Source of the DNA: Streptomyces xinghaiensis S187 | GTDB taxonomy: Bacteria; Actinomycetota; Actinomycetes; Streptomycetales; Streptomycetaceae | NCBI RefSeq assembly: GCF_000220705.2 | Contig: NZ_CP023202.1 | Location: 5,796,501-5,860,500 of the forward strand | Reading direction: 5' to 3' | DNA length: 64,000 bases | Part shown: one piece after another, positions 1 to 10,882 of the stretch | How positions within the stretch are numbered: the first letter of the stretch is position 1 | Layout: each line of letters begins with the position of its first letter | Position numbers and translations under genes: made by a program | The notes under the pieces: generated by a model | Databases searched by the model: none | What the model was told of the DNA's origin: nothing | The model's input: the letters and a program-made list of their open reading frames with translations, nothing else

Positions 1-1937
1 GGCCGACGCTGGTGATGGCGCCCAACAAGACCCTGGCCGCCCAGCTCGCCAACGAGTTCCGCGAGCTCCTGCCGAACAACGCCGTCGAGTACTTCGTCTC
101 GTACTACGACTACTACCAGCCCGAGGCGTACGTACCGCAGTCGGACACCTACATCGAGAAGGACTCCTCGGTCAACGAGGAGGTCGAGCGCCTGCGCCAC
201 TCCGCCACGAACTCGCTGCTCACCCGGCGCGACGTGGTCGTGGTCGCCTCCGTCTCCTGCATCTACGGCCTGGGCACCCCGCAGGAGTACGTCGACCGCA
301 TGGTGCCGCTGAAGGTCGGCGAGGAGTACGACCGGGACGAACTGCTGCGCCGTTTCGTCGACATCCAGTACACGCGCAACGACATGGCCTTCACCCGCGG
401 CACCTTCCGGGTCCGCGGCGACACCATCGAGATCTTCCCGGTCTACGAGGAGCTGGCCGTCCGGATCGAGATGTTCGGCGACGAGATCGAGGCGCTCTCC
501 ACGCTGCACCCGCTCACCGGCGAGGTCATCAGCGAGGACGAACACCTGTACGTGTTCCCCGCCAGCCACTACGTCGCCGGACCGGAGCGCATGGAGCGCG
601 CGATCGGGGCCATCGAGCGGGAGCTGACCGAGACCCTCGCGGTGATGGAGAAGCAGGGCAAGCTGCTGGAGGCCCAGCGGCTGCGCATGCGCACCACCTA
701 CGACATCGAGATGATGCGCCAGATCGGCTCCTGCTCCGGCATCGAGAACTACTCCCTGCACGTCGACGGCCGCGAGCCCGGCTCCCCTCCGCACACCCTC
801 CTCGACTACTTCCCGGAGGACTTCCTCCTCGTCGTCGACGAGTCGCATGTCACCGTCCCCCAGATCGGCGCGATGTACGAGGGGGACGCCTCCCGCAAGC
901 GGACCCTCGTCGAGCACGGCTTCCGGCTGCCGTCCGCCATGGACAACCGCCCGCTGAAATGGGAGGAGTTCACCGAGCGCATCGGCCAGACGGTCTACCT
1001 CTCCGCCACCCCCGGTGCGTACGAGCTGTCCCGGGGTGACGGCGTGGTCGAGCAGATCATCCGGCCGACCGGGCTCGTCGACCCGGAGGTCGTCGTCAAG
1101 CCCACCGAGGGCCAGATCGACGACCTGGTGCACGAGATCCGTCTCCGCACCGAGAAGGACGAGCGCGTCCTCGTCACCACCCTCACCAAGAAGATGGCCG
1201 AGGACCTCACCGACTACTTCCTGGAGCTCGGCATCCAGGTCCGCTATCTCCACTCGGACGTGGACACCCTCCGCCGCGTCGAACTGCTGCGCGAACTGCG
1301 CGCCGGCGAGTACGACGTCCTCGTCGGCATCAACCTCCTCCGGGAGGGCCTGGACCTGCCCGAGGTCTCGCTGGTCGCCATCCTCGACGCCGACAAGGAG
1401 GGCTTCCTCCGCTCCGGCACCTCGCTCATCCAGACGATCGGCCGGGCCGCGCGGAACGTCTCCGGCCAGGTCCACATGTACGCCGACAAGATCACGCCGG
1501 CGATGGAGCGGGCCATCGACGAGACCAACCGGCGCCGGGAGAAGCAGATCGCGTACAACACGGAGCGCGGCCTCGACCCGCAGCCCCTGCGGAAGAAGAT
1601 CAACGACATCGTGGCCACCATCGCCCGCGAGGACATCGACACCCAGGAGCTGCTCGGCACCGGCTACCGCAGCCCGAAGGAGGCCAAGGGTGCCAAGGAG
1701 GCCAAGGCCCCCGTGCCCGCCCTCGGCGGCAAGGCGGCGGCCAGGTCCGGGCACCGGAAGCCCCTCGCGCCCACCGACCGGCCGGCGGCCGAACTGGCCG
1801 AGCTCATCGAGGAGATGACGGACCGGATGCGCGCCGCCGCGGCGGACCTCCAGTTCGAGGTCGCGGCACGGCTCCGGGACGAGGTGGGCGAACTGAAGAA
1901 GGAACTGCGGCAGATGCGGGAGGCCGGCCTCGCCTGA
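1..1937 (+). CDS. uvrB: Excinuclease ABC subunit B, 5'-truncated by the window edge
   Basis: UvrB is the damage-verifying helicase-like subunit of nucleotide excision repair; it is loaded by UvrA and then recruits UvrC. The frame is open from base 3 and begins just before NKTLAAQLANEF (motif Ia), so the P-loop and roughly the first 50-100 residues lie outside the window. Visible are the beta-hairpin YYDYYQPEAYVP used to probe the strand, the Walker B-like DESHVTVPQ, motif V/VI (GINLLREGLDLPE, QTIGRAARN) and a C-terminal UVR domain (LQFEVAARLRDEVGELKKEL) that contacts UvrC. A Lys/Ala-rich linker separates helicase and UVR domain. uvrA and uvrC lie downstream in the same window. Identification is certain; only the start is missing. 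Confidence 0.97.
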   Translation, partial: PTLVMAPNKTLAAQLANEFRELLPNNAVEYFVSYYDYYQPEAYVPQSDTYIEKDSSVNEEVERLRHSATNSLLTRRDVVVVASVSCIYGLGTPQEYVDRMVPLKVGEEYDRDELLRRFVDIQYTRNDMAFTRGTFRVRGDTIEIFPVYEELAVRIEMFGDEIEALSTLHPLTGEVISEDEHLYVFPASHYVAGPERMERAIGAIERELTETLAVMEKQGKLLEAQRLRMRTTYDIEMMRQIGSCSGIENYSLHVDGREPGSPPHTLLDYFPEDFLLVVDESHVTVPQIGAMYEGDASRKRTLVEHGFRLPSAMDNRPLKWEEFTERIGQTVYLSATPGAYELSRGDGVVEQIIRPTGLVDPEVVVKPTEGQIDDLVHEIRLRTEKDERVLVTTLTKKMAEDLTDYFLELGIQVRYLHSDVDTLRRVELLRELRAGEYDVLVGINLLREGLDLPEVSLVAILDADKEGFLRSGTSLIQTIGRAARNVSGQVHMYADKITPAMERAIDETNRRREKQIAYNTERGLDPQPLRKKINDIVATIAREDIDTQELLGTGYRSPKEAKGAKEAKAPVPALGGKAAARSGHRKPLAPTDRPAAELAELIEEMTDRMRAAAADLQFEVAARLRDEVGELKKELRQMREAGLA

Positions 1938-2158
1938 GGCCGGGGCCCCGCCGGACACGGGCGCTCCCCGGAGGGCTTTCCGGGCCTTCCGGCGCCCCGG
2001 TGTACCCCCACGCCACTCCCGGCATCCCGGACGGCGCCGCTGTGTTGCAAGAACGACACAAACCGCGACCGCGCGTCCGCGCTGTCAGCGGTACTGCGTA
2101 GGGTTTCTCTCCAGCCGCGCACTCAGGCGGTTTTACGGGTTTCGAGAGGGGACAGCGC

Positions 2159-2737
2159 GTGAGCGTCAACTTGTCCAAGGGACAGGGCATCAGCCTGCAG
2201 AAGTCCGACGGGGGGACTCTGACCGCGGTGCGGATGGGGCTGGGCTGGCAGGCTGCCCCGCGCCGGGGACTGTTCGGCAAGCGTACGAAGGAGATCGACC
2301 TCGACGCCTCCGCCGTGCTGTTCGCCGACAAGCAGCCGGTGGACGTGGTGTTCTTCCGCCACCTGGTCAGCGACGACGGCTCCGTCCGGCACACCGGTGA
2401 CAACCTCGTCGGCGGCGCCGGCCAGGGCGGCGACGACGAGGCCATCCTGGTCGACCTCCAGCGCGTCCCGGTCCACATCGACCAGATCGTCTTCACGGTC
2501 AACTCCTTCACCGGGCAGACCTTCGCCGAGGTGGAGAACGCCTTCTGCCGCATCGTCGACGAGACCAACGGCCAGGAGATGGCCCGCTACACCCTCACCG
2601 GCGGCGGCCAGTACACGGCGCAGATCATGGCCAAGGTGCACCGCTCGGGCAGTGGCTGGACGATGACGGCCATCGGCACCCCCGCCAACGGCCGCACCTT
2701 CCAGGACCTCATGCCGACGATCACCCCGCACCTCTAG
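2159..2737 (+). CDS. TerD family protein
   Basis: A 192-residue single-domain TerD protein, a cytosolic family linked to tellurite, oxidative and calcium-related stress. The usual N-terminus is present (MSVNLSKGQGISL), as are the VRMGLGW block, the acidic GGDDEAI calcium-ligand region near residue 95, and the family ending GWTMTAIGTPANGRTF. The GTG start is supported by a GAGAGGGGA ribosome site about 7 bases upstream. A GC-rich hairpin follows the stop. A second gene with a TerD-like N-terminus and then terC follow on the same strand, so this is a small ter-type neighbourhood. Tellurite resistance itself cannot be inferred from sequence; in Streptomyces these proteins are often general stress or developmental factors. 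Confidence 0.93.
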   Translation: MSVNLSKGQGISLQKSDGGTLTAVRMGLGWQAAPRRGLFGKRTKEIDLDASAVLFADKQPVDVVFFRHLVSDDGSVRHTGDNLVGGAGQGGDDEAILVDLQRVPVHIDQIVFTVNSFTGQTFAEVENAFCRIVDETNGQEMARYTLTGGGQYTAQIMAKVHRSGSGWTMTAIGTPANGRTFQDLMPTITPHL

Positions 2738-2749
2738 GCAGGATCCGCC

Positions 2750-2770
2750 GGCCCGCCCCCGGGGCGGGCC
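2750..2770 (+). terminator. GC hairpin after terD
   Basis: Perfect inverted repeat (GGCCCGCCCC / GGGGCGGGCC around one base) starting 12 bases after the terD-family stop. There is no U-tract, as is common for Streptomyces terminators. It could also be an attenuator before the downstream TerD-fusion gene. Confidence 0.5.
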
Positions 2771-2927
2771 CCGGGCGTCCCGCTCCCCCCGCTCCGCGGC
2801 CCCGCGGAGGCGGTGCCACCGCCACGGGCCGCGGAGCGGACGCGTCCCGCCGCACCGGGGCCGGGACGCGGAGCCCGGTCCGGCGGACGCACCACACGAC
2901 GAGCAACTCACCGAGGGGGAACGCACG

Positions 2928-4871
2928 ATGACGGCCGAGCTGGTACGCGGGCAGAACCACCCGCTGACGCGGACCCGCCTGGAGATCCGGATATCCGCCG
3001 GTGACCCCGTCATCGCCGGAGCCACCCTGGGCGACGAGGACGGCCGCGTCGCCGGCCCGGAGCGCGTCGCCCACCCGGCCGCGCCCCACCTCCCCGGTCT
3101 GGAGGTCCCCCAGCAGGCCGCGGCGGACCACCGGCTGGCCGTGGACCTCGAAGCGCTGCCCGAGGGCGTGCACCGGGTCACCGTGCTGCTCGCGCTGCCC
3201 ACCGGCGTCGGCGGCCCGTCCCGGTTCGGCACGGTCGCCGCGCCGTTCGTCGCCGTCACGGGGCTCGACGGCACCGCGCTCGTCAGCTTCACCATCACCG
3301 GCCTCGATGCCGAGTCGGCGGTCACCGCGCTGGAGCTCTACCGCCGCCGGGGAGCGTGGAAGGTCCGCGCCGTCGGCCAGGGCTACGCGGACGGCCTGGC
3401 CGCGATGCTGCGCGACCAGGGGCTGCCGCAGGCCGCCGAACTGGCCGCCACCGTCCAGGAGGCCGTGACCCGCGGCATGGCCCGGACCATAGCGCCGCCG
3501 CCCCGGACACCCGGTGACGGCACCCGTGTCCGCACGGCCGCCGGCCTGCCACCGGGGGAGCCCGGGCCCGCACCGCAGCCACCGCCCCGGCCCCCGGCCG
3601 CTCCGGTCCCGCCGGAGGCCCGGCCTCCGCAGCAGGCGCAGAGCGGCTCCCCGGTCGACTACCGCCACCGCGGACGGGCCCGCACCGCGCCGCCGCCCCC
3701 GCCGCCGCAGGCCCCGCCGGCCGAGCCCGGCCGGCCACCGCAGCCCGTCGCGGGCGACGCCGCCGGCTGGACCATGGACGAACGCCTCTACAACCAGGTC
3801 TGGGGCATGTTCGAGGATCTGGCCCGCAGCGTCGCCGCGTACCGCAGCGCGGTGGACTTCGCCGACTCCCGTCAGGAGCAGGAGCTTCAGCGGGTGCTCT
3901 CCGACCCGCGCTCCCGCATCGGCGGCGCGGGGGACGAGGCCCGGGCGGCGGCCGGCGCCAAGCACACCGCCCTCGTGGACCGGGCCCGGGCCGTCCTCGA
4001 CCGCGATCTCGCCCAGCTGACCGCCGAGTCGGAGGTGGTCGAACCGGCCCTGCCGCCCGCCTTCGCGGGCTGGGCGAGCCCGGTCTGGCACGGCTACCGG
4101 GTGCCGATGGAGATCCCGATGGCCATGCGCCTGGGCGACCTCCGCCTCCCGGAGCGGCCGGAGCTGCGCATCCCGATGCTGGTGCGGCTGCCGCTGGAGC
4201 GCGGTCTCTGGATCGACAGCGGACGGTCCCGCTCCGGCCCGGACCACGCCCTCGGCTCCGACGGGCTGCGCCGGGCGGCCGTGGACGCGGCGGTGGCCCA
4301 CGCGGCCCGGCTGCTCGCCGTCCACCCCGCGGGGGAGTTCACCGTCCACGTCCTCGACCCGGCCGGATCGGCCGCCGCCTCCCTCGCCCCGCTGCTGGAG
4401 TCCGGTGTGCTCCGGGACCCCCCGGCCGCCGGAGCCGCGGGGGTGTCCGCCGTCCTGTCCCGGCTGACCCGGCGTGTGGACTTGGTGCAGATGGCCGTCC
4501 GGGGCGGCGCCCCCGACGCGCTGCCGCCGGACCTCGACACCGGGGAGCAGCTCCTGCTCGTCAACGACTTCCCGCACGGCTTCGACGACCGTGCCGTGAC
4601 GCAGCTGCGCTACCTCGCCGACGAGGGGCCCTCGGTCGGCGTGCATCTCATGATGGTCGCGGACCGCGAGGACGCCCGGGAGTACGGGCCGGTGCTCGAC
4701 CCGCTGTGGCGTTCGCTGCTGCGGATCACGCCGGTGCCGGACGACCACCTGGCCGACCCCTGGGTGGGCCACGCCTGGACGTACGAACCGGCGCTCGCCC
4801 CGGCGGGCAGCCGGGTGCTGGTCCAGGTGCTCCGCCAGGTCGCGGAGGCCCGGCGCACCTACGGCCGCTGA
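2928..4871 (+). CDS. TerD-domain protein fused to an FtsK-like region lacking a P-loop
   Basis: A 647-residue protein with three parts. Residues 1-165 are TerD-like and contain the family block LYRRRGAWKVRAVGQGYADG. Residues 185-285 are a Pro/Ala/Arg-rich linker. Residues 285-647 resemble the first half of FtsK/SpoIIIE-type ATPases found in tellurium-associated and related multidomain proteins: RIPMLVRLPLERGLWI, then AARLLAVHPAGEFTVHVLDPAG, then a Walker-B-like strand (EQLLLVNDFPHGFD) and GVHLMMVADRED. I see no GxxGxGKS P-loop, so the ATPase part looks degenerate. It follows terD and precedes terC. Function is unknown; a scaffold role in a membrane-linked Ter complex is inference. The ATG start follows GAGGGGGAAC. 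Confidence 0.8.
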   Translation: MTAELVRGQNHPLTRTRLEIRISAGDPVIAGATLGDEDGRVAGPERVAHPAAPHLPGLEVPQQAAADHRLAVDLEALPEGVHRVTVLLALPTGVGGPSRFGTVAAPFVAVTGLDGTALVSFTITGLDAESAVTALELYRRRGAWKVRAVGQGYADGLAAMLRDQGLPQAAELAATVQEAVTRGMARTIAPPPRTPGDGTRVRTAAGLPPGEPGPAPQPPPRPPAAPVPPEARPPQQAQSGSPVDYRHRGRARTAPPPPPPQAPPAEPGRPPQPVAGDAAGWTMDERLYNQVWGMFEDLARSVAAYRSAVDFADSRQEQELQRVLSDPRSRIGGAGDEARAAAGAKHTALVDRARAVLDRDLAQLTAESEVVEPALPPAFAGWASPVWHGYRVPMEIPMAMRLGDLRLPERPELRIPMLVRLPLERGLWIDSGRSRSGPDHALGSDGLRRAAVDAAVAHAARLLAVHPAGEFTVHVLDPAGSAAASLAPLLESGVLRDPPAAGAAGVSAVLSRLTRRVDLVQMAVRGGAPDALPPDLDTGEQLLLVNDFPHGFDDRAVTQLRYLADEGPSVGVHLMMVADREDAREYGPVLDPLWRSLLRITPVPDDHLADPWVGHAWTYEPALAPAGSRVLVQVLRQVAEARRTYGR

Positions 4872-4987
4872 GCCGCCCCCACCGGCCTCCCAGGAGTCAA
4901 CCCACCCCTCTGAACTGCTGTCTTTTACCTTTATTTGCCTTCCCTGTACTCTTCCTTGGCATGCCGGGGTGTCCGTTCCGTGCGCCC

Positions 4988-5031
4988 TGTCCGACGCCCG
5001 TGTCCGACGCCCGCGCGGCAGCACGGGCGTC
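4988..5031 (+). promoter_or_regulatory. terC 5' leader: tandem 13-mer able to form alternative hairpins
   Basis: The 13-mer TGTCCGACGCCCG occurs twice head to tail (4988-5000 and 5001-5013). GACGCCCGTG (4993-5002) pairs perfectly over 10 bp with CACGGGCGTC (5022-5031); GACGCCCG of the second copy (5006-5013) can instead pair over 8 bp with 5024-5031. The two stems exclude one another. The element ends 37 bases before the terC start. I do not see the yybP-ykoY manganese riboswitch consensus, although that family often controls terC-like genes. Confidence 0.4.
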
Positions 5032-5067
5032 CCCGGCCAACCCGCCCGACGCTGCCAGAGGAGTTCC

Positions 5068-6105
5068 GTGGACGTATCCCTGACCGCCTGGACACTGACC
5101 GTTGTGGGACTCTGCGTCCTGATCGCCGCCGACTTCTTCATCGGCGGCCGCAAGCCGCACGACGTCTCCGTCCGGGAGGCCGGTGTCTGGACGGCGGTCT
5201 GGGTCGTGCTCGCCGTCCTCTTCGGCGCCGGGCTGTACCTCGCCGGTGGCGGGGCTCCGGCCGGGGAGTTCTTCGCGGGCTACATCACCGAGAAGTCGCT
5301 CAGCGTCGACAACCTCTTCGTCTTCGTCCTGATCATGGCGAAGTTCGCGGTGCCGACCCGGTACCAGCAGCGGGTGCTCATGATCGGCGTGCTCATCGCC
5401 CTCGTCATGCGGGCCGGCTTCATCGCCGCCGGCGCCGCGCTCATCGCCAACTTCTCCTGGATCTTCTATGTCTTCGGCGCGTTCCTCATCTACACCGCCT
5501 GGAAGCTGATCCACGACGCCCGCAAGGAGGAGCACGACGAGGAGTACGAGGAGAGCCGTCTCCTCAAGGTGATCGAGGCGCGCGTCCCCTCCACCGGAGC
5601 CTGGCGCGGCACCAGGATGTTCGTCCGCGAGAACGGCAAGCGGCTGATGACGCCGATGTTCGTCGTGGTCCTCGCGCTCGGCACCACGGACCTGCTCTTC
5701 GCGCTCGACTCGATCCCCGCGATCTTCGGTCTCACCGATGACCCGTACATCGTCTTCACCGCCAACGCCTTCGCCCTGATGGGGCTGCGCCAGCTGTACT
5801 TCCTCATCGGCGGGCTGCTGAAGAAGCTGGTCCACCTCTCCTACGGGCTGTCGGGCATCCTCGGCTTCATCGGTGTGAAGCTCGTCCTGCACGCCCTGCA
5901 CGAGTCCGGGGTCCACGTCCCCGAGATCAGCACCCCCGTCTCGCTGGGCGTGATCTGCGGTGTCCTCGTCGTCACCACGGTCACCAGCCTCTACGTCTCC
6001 TCTCGGGAGGCCCGGCGGGGGATACCCGAGGGGACGGCTCCGGTGAAGGGCACGGAGAAGTCCTCGGACGCGGAGACTCCGGCGGAGGACCGCTCGGGCG
6101 GCTGA
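5068..6105 (+). CDS. TerC/Alx family integral membrane protein
   Basis: A roughly 345-residue polytopic membrane protein of the TerC family, associated with manganese export and metal loading of secreted proteins, and historically with tellurite resistance. It opens with a transmembrane segment (LTVVGLCVLIAADFFIGG) and carries the family motif ITEKSLSVDNLFVFVLI near residue 72. A second half-repeat contains GTTDLLFALDSIPAIFG, whose acidic residues are the presumed metal ligands. A charged cytosolic loop (KEEHDEEYEESRL) lies between the halves. The GTG start is chosen because of the AGAGGAG ribosome site 5 bases upstream and because upstream in-frame codons encode an atypical Arg/Pro-rich stretch. 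The repeat-rich leader at 4988-5031 may regulate it. Confidence 0.92.
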   Translation: MDVSLTAWTLTVVGLCVLIAADFFIGGRKPHDVSVREAGVWTAVWVVLAVLFGAGLYLAGGGAPAGEFFAGYITEKSLSVDNLFVFVLIMAKFAVPTRYQQRVLMIGVLIALVMRAGFIAAGAALIANFSWIFYVFGAFLIYTAWKLIHDARKEEHDEEYEESRLLKVIEARVPSTGAWRGTRMFVRENGKRLMTPMFVVVLALGTTDLLFALDSIPAIFGLTDDPYIVFTANAFALMGLRQLYFLIGGLLKKLVHLSYGLSGILGFIGVKLVLHALHESGVHVPEISTPVSLGVICGVLVVTTVTSLYVSSREARRGIPEGTAPVKGTEKSSDAETPAEDRSGG

Positions 6106-6129
6106 CCGCGGGGCGCGGCCGCCGGCCGG

Positions 6130-6786
6130 TCACCAGCCGCGGGCGCGCCACTCCGGCAGGTGCGGGCGCTCGGCGCCCAGTGTGGTGTCCCGCCCGTGGC
6201 CGGGGTAGACCCACGTCTCGTCCGGCAGCTCACCGAAGAGCTTCGACTCCACATCGGAGATGAGGCTCGCGAAGGCCTCCGGGTCCTGGTGGGTGTTGCC
6301 CACGCCGCCGGGGAAGAGGCAGTCGCCGGTGAAGACGTGCGGGTGCCCGTGCGGGTCGTCGTAGACCAGGGCGATGCTGCCGGGGGTGTGCCCGGTGAGA
6401 TGGCGGGCGGTGAGGCCGATCCGGCCGAAGTGGATGGTGTCCCCGTCGTCGACCAGCACGTCCGTGGAGACGGGGATGCCCGCGGCGTCGTACCGGCCGG
6501 CGTGGGTCCGGGCCCCGGTCGCCGCCACGACCTCGGCCAGGGCCTGCCAGTGGTCGCCGTGCTGGTGGGTGGTGACCACCCCGGCGAGACCGCTGTCACC
6601 GATCAGCTGCAGGAGGGTGCGCGGCTCGTCCGCGGCGTCGATCAGCAACTGGGCGTCGGTGGCCCGGCAGCGGAGCAGATAGGCGTTGTTCTCCAGGGGC
6701 CCCACGGCCACCTTGGAGATCATCAGGTCCGTCAGTTCGTGCACATCGGCCGGTCCGCCGACCTTCACCGCTCCGCTGTACGTCAT
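6130..6786 (-). CDS. Metallo-beta-lactamase-fold hydrolase, glyoxalase II-like
   Basis: A 218-residue MBL-fold protein with the metal-binding THQHGDH motif (residue ~73), the later His (GHTPGS) and the bridging Asp (FTGDCLFPGGVGN). The short C-terminus ending YPGHGRDTTLG resembles glyoxalase II or persulfide dioxygenase-like hydrolases, but the substrate cannot be assigned. The ATG has no ribosome site; instead TAGGCT lies 6 bases upstream on the minus strand, suggesting a leaderless transcript starting at or near the ATG. The gene upstream on this strand ends only 4 bases away, so read-through is also possible. It converges with terC, with 24 bases between the two stops. Confidence 0.88.
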   Translation of the reverse strand: MTYSGAVKVGGPADVHELTDLMISKVAVGPLENNAYLLRCRATDAQLLIDAADEPRTLLQLIGDSGLAGVVTTHQHGDHWQALAEVVAATGARTHAGRYDAAGIPVSTDVLVDDGDTIHFGRIGLTARHLTGHTPGSIALVYDDPHGHPHVFTGDCLFPGGVGNTHQDPEAFASLISDVESKLFGELPDETWVYPGHGRDTTLGAERPHLPEWRARGW

Positions 6787-6790
6787 GGGA

Positions 6791-7519
6791 TCAGCCTAGT
6801 GGGGGCAGGGAGGGGAGAGGGGAGCCGGCCGCGTCGAGTCCCGTGCCGGCCTCGCGGCCGGTCAGCCAGCCCAGTAGGGCGGCGGGGGAGCCGGAGATCC
6901 GCAGGGGGTCCCCGCCGGGCCGGCCGGTGCGCCACTCGCGCCCGCCGTGTTCGCCGGAGGCGGCGACGATCAGGGCGGGTACGTCCTCCCGGCCCGCGAA
7001 ACGCTCACCGGCGACCTGTGCCAGCAGCCCGTCGGTGAAGAAGCCCGGCAGATCGGCGATCTCGCGGCCGATGCCCAGATCGACGTGGTGCAGCTCCACC
7101 TCGGCGAGCCGCCGGAAGGGCATCTCCGCGGCGAGACCGGTCGCCCCGCCCCGGAGTTCCACGGTGCGGGACCAGTCACCGGAATGAAGTGCGGCCGCCG
7201 CGTCGTTGAAAGCGGAAGAGCTTCTCTCCAGATCATTGAGCTGGACGGTGAGCGGCCGGCCGGCGCCGTCCTCGATCGCGGCGTCCCGCGCCCGCTCGTC
7301 CGGGTACATGGGAATGTGCTCGCCGGTGCGGGCCGAGACGAGCACGTTGACGAGCGCGTCGGCGTTGCGCGCCAGATGGGTCAGCACGTGACCGCGGGTC
7401 CAGCCGGGCAGCCGGGACGGTTCGGCGACGGCCGCGTCGTCCAGCCCGCGGACCGCGGTGAGCAGCCGTTCCGTGGCCTCGCGGACCGCCGTGAGGTCGC
7501 GCGCGAGATCGGTTGTCAT
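6791..7519 (-). CDS. Maleylpyruvate isomerase / DinB-like mycothiol-dependent protein
   Basis: A 242-residue protein of the DinB/MDMPI superfamily common in actinobacteria. The N-terminal four-helix bundle has the motif LPGWTRGHVLTHLARNADAL (residues ~40-60) and a later VELHHVDLG, whose His residues form the metal site in characterised members. Family enzymes use mycothiol as cofactor in isomerisation or detoxification; the substrate here is unknown. The ATG lacks a Shine-Dalgarno sequence and is preceded by TAGCGT with a 6-base spacer, a leaderless-type arrangement. It is divergent from uvrA and probably shares the 250-base intergenic region with the uvrA promoter. Confidence 0.85.
   Translation of the reverse strand: MTTDLARDLTAVREATERLLTAVRGLDDAAVAEPSRLPGWTRGHVLTHLARNADALVNVLVSARTGEHIPMYPDERARDAAIEDGAGRPLTVQLNDLERSSSAFNDAAAALHSGDWSRTVELRGGATGLAAEMPFRRLAEVELHHVDLGIGREIADLPGFFTDGLLAQVAGERFAGREDVPALIVAASGEHGGREWRTGRPGGDPLRISGSPAALLGWLTGREAGTGLDAAGSPLPSLPPLG
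6793..6798 (-). promoter_or_regulatory. Leaderless-type -10 for the MBL-fold hydrolase
   Basis: TAGGCT on the minus strand, 6 bases before the ATG at 6786. It matches the TANNNT -10 pattern at the spacing expected when transcription starts at the A of ATG. It overlaps the stop codon of the preceding gene. Confidence 0.45.
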
Positions 7520-7525
7520 ACCCCG

Positions 7526-7531
7526 ACGCTA
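7526..7531 (-). promoter_or_regulatory. Leaderless-type -10 for the DinB/MDMPI gene
   Basis: TAGCGT on the minus strand, 6 bases before the ATG at 7519, with no ribosome-binding sequence between them. Confidence 0.45.
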
Positions 7532-7629
7532 TCGTCACGAGACGGGGGCGTGGTCGGTATCGAGCCGCCGGGGAAACGGCGGGAGAGGCGGCGGACGACA
7601 GGACGGAAGAGGCAGCCATCCGACAGTAA

Positions 7630-7645
7630 TCGAAAATGCGTGCGA
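7630..7645 (+). promoter_or_regulatory. Candidate LexA (SOS) box upstream of uvrA
   Basis: TCGAAAATGCGTGCGA matches the actinobacterial/Gram-positive LexA box TCGAAC-N4-GTTCGA at 10 of 12 defined positions and keeps the palindromic spacing. A -10-like TAGGCT follows at 7646-7651, so a repressor bound here would cover the promoter. It lies about 125 bases before the uvrA start. Confidence 0.45.
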
Positions 7646-7769
7646 TAGGCTCGGGCTGGGCCCGAAGCCGTGTCCCATCGCCGGGACACCGCCGTGGCAC
7701 GCCCCATACCCTGGGTCCGGGGCTCCGCACCGCACCCCCGTCGCTTTCTCAAGAAAGGTGCCGACCGGC

Positions 7770-10682
<2,913 letters not shown>

Positions 10683-10735
10683 CGGCGGCGGCCGTGCGGT
10701 AGCGGTGGGGCGGCCGTCCGGCCGGTTTGACGACG

Positions 10736-10789
10736 GGCGCCCCGGCCCCGGGTCCGCGCTTCTCCGCGCGGCGCCGGGCCCGGGGCGCC
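10736..10789. terminator. Hairpin between convergent uvrA and the sugar kinase
   Basis: GGCGCCCCGG (10736-10745) pairs perfectly with CCGGGGCGCC (10780-10789). The intervening bases contain further CGCG/CGCG complementarity. Its position between converging genes suggests a bidirectional terminator. Confidence 0.55.
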
Positions 10790-10882
10790 GCGCCGTGTCC
10801 CGGGCTCTCCGTGCCCGGCTCCCGCATCCCGGGTCCGGTCCCTTTGGGGGCCCCGGCCCGCCGCCCCCTCCCGGCCGGCGGC

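Noticed and set aside
4872..5067. A yybP-ykoY manganese riboswitch before terC
   Set aside because: The conserved motif and paired architecture are not visible; only the tandem-repeat hairpins are, so I did not call a riboswitch.
5490..5807. Small minus-strand frame inside terC
   Set aside because: Antisense shadow of a conserved membrane protein, without ribosome site.
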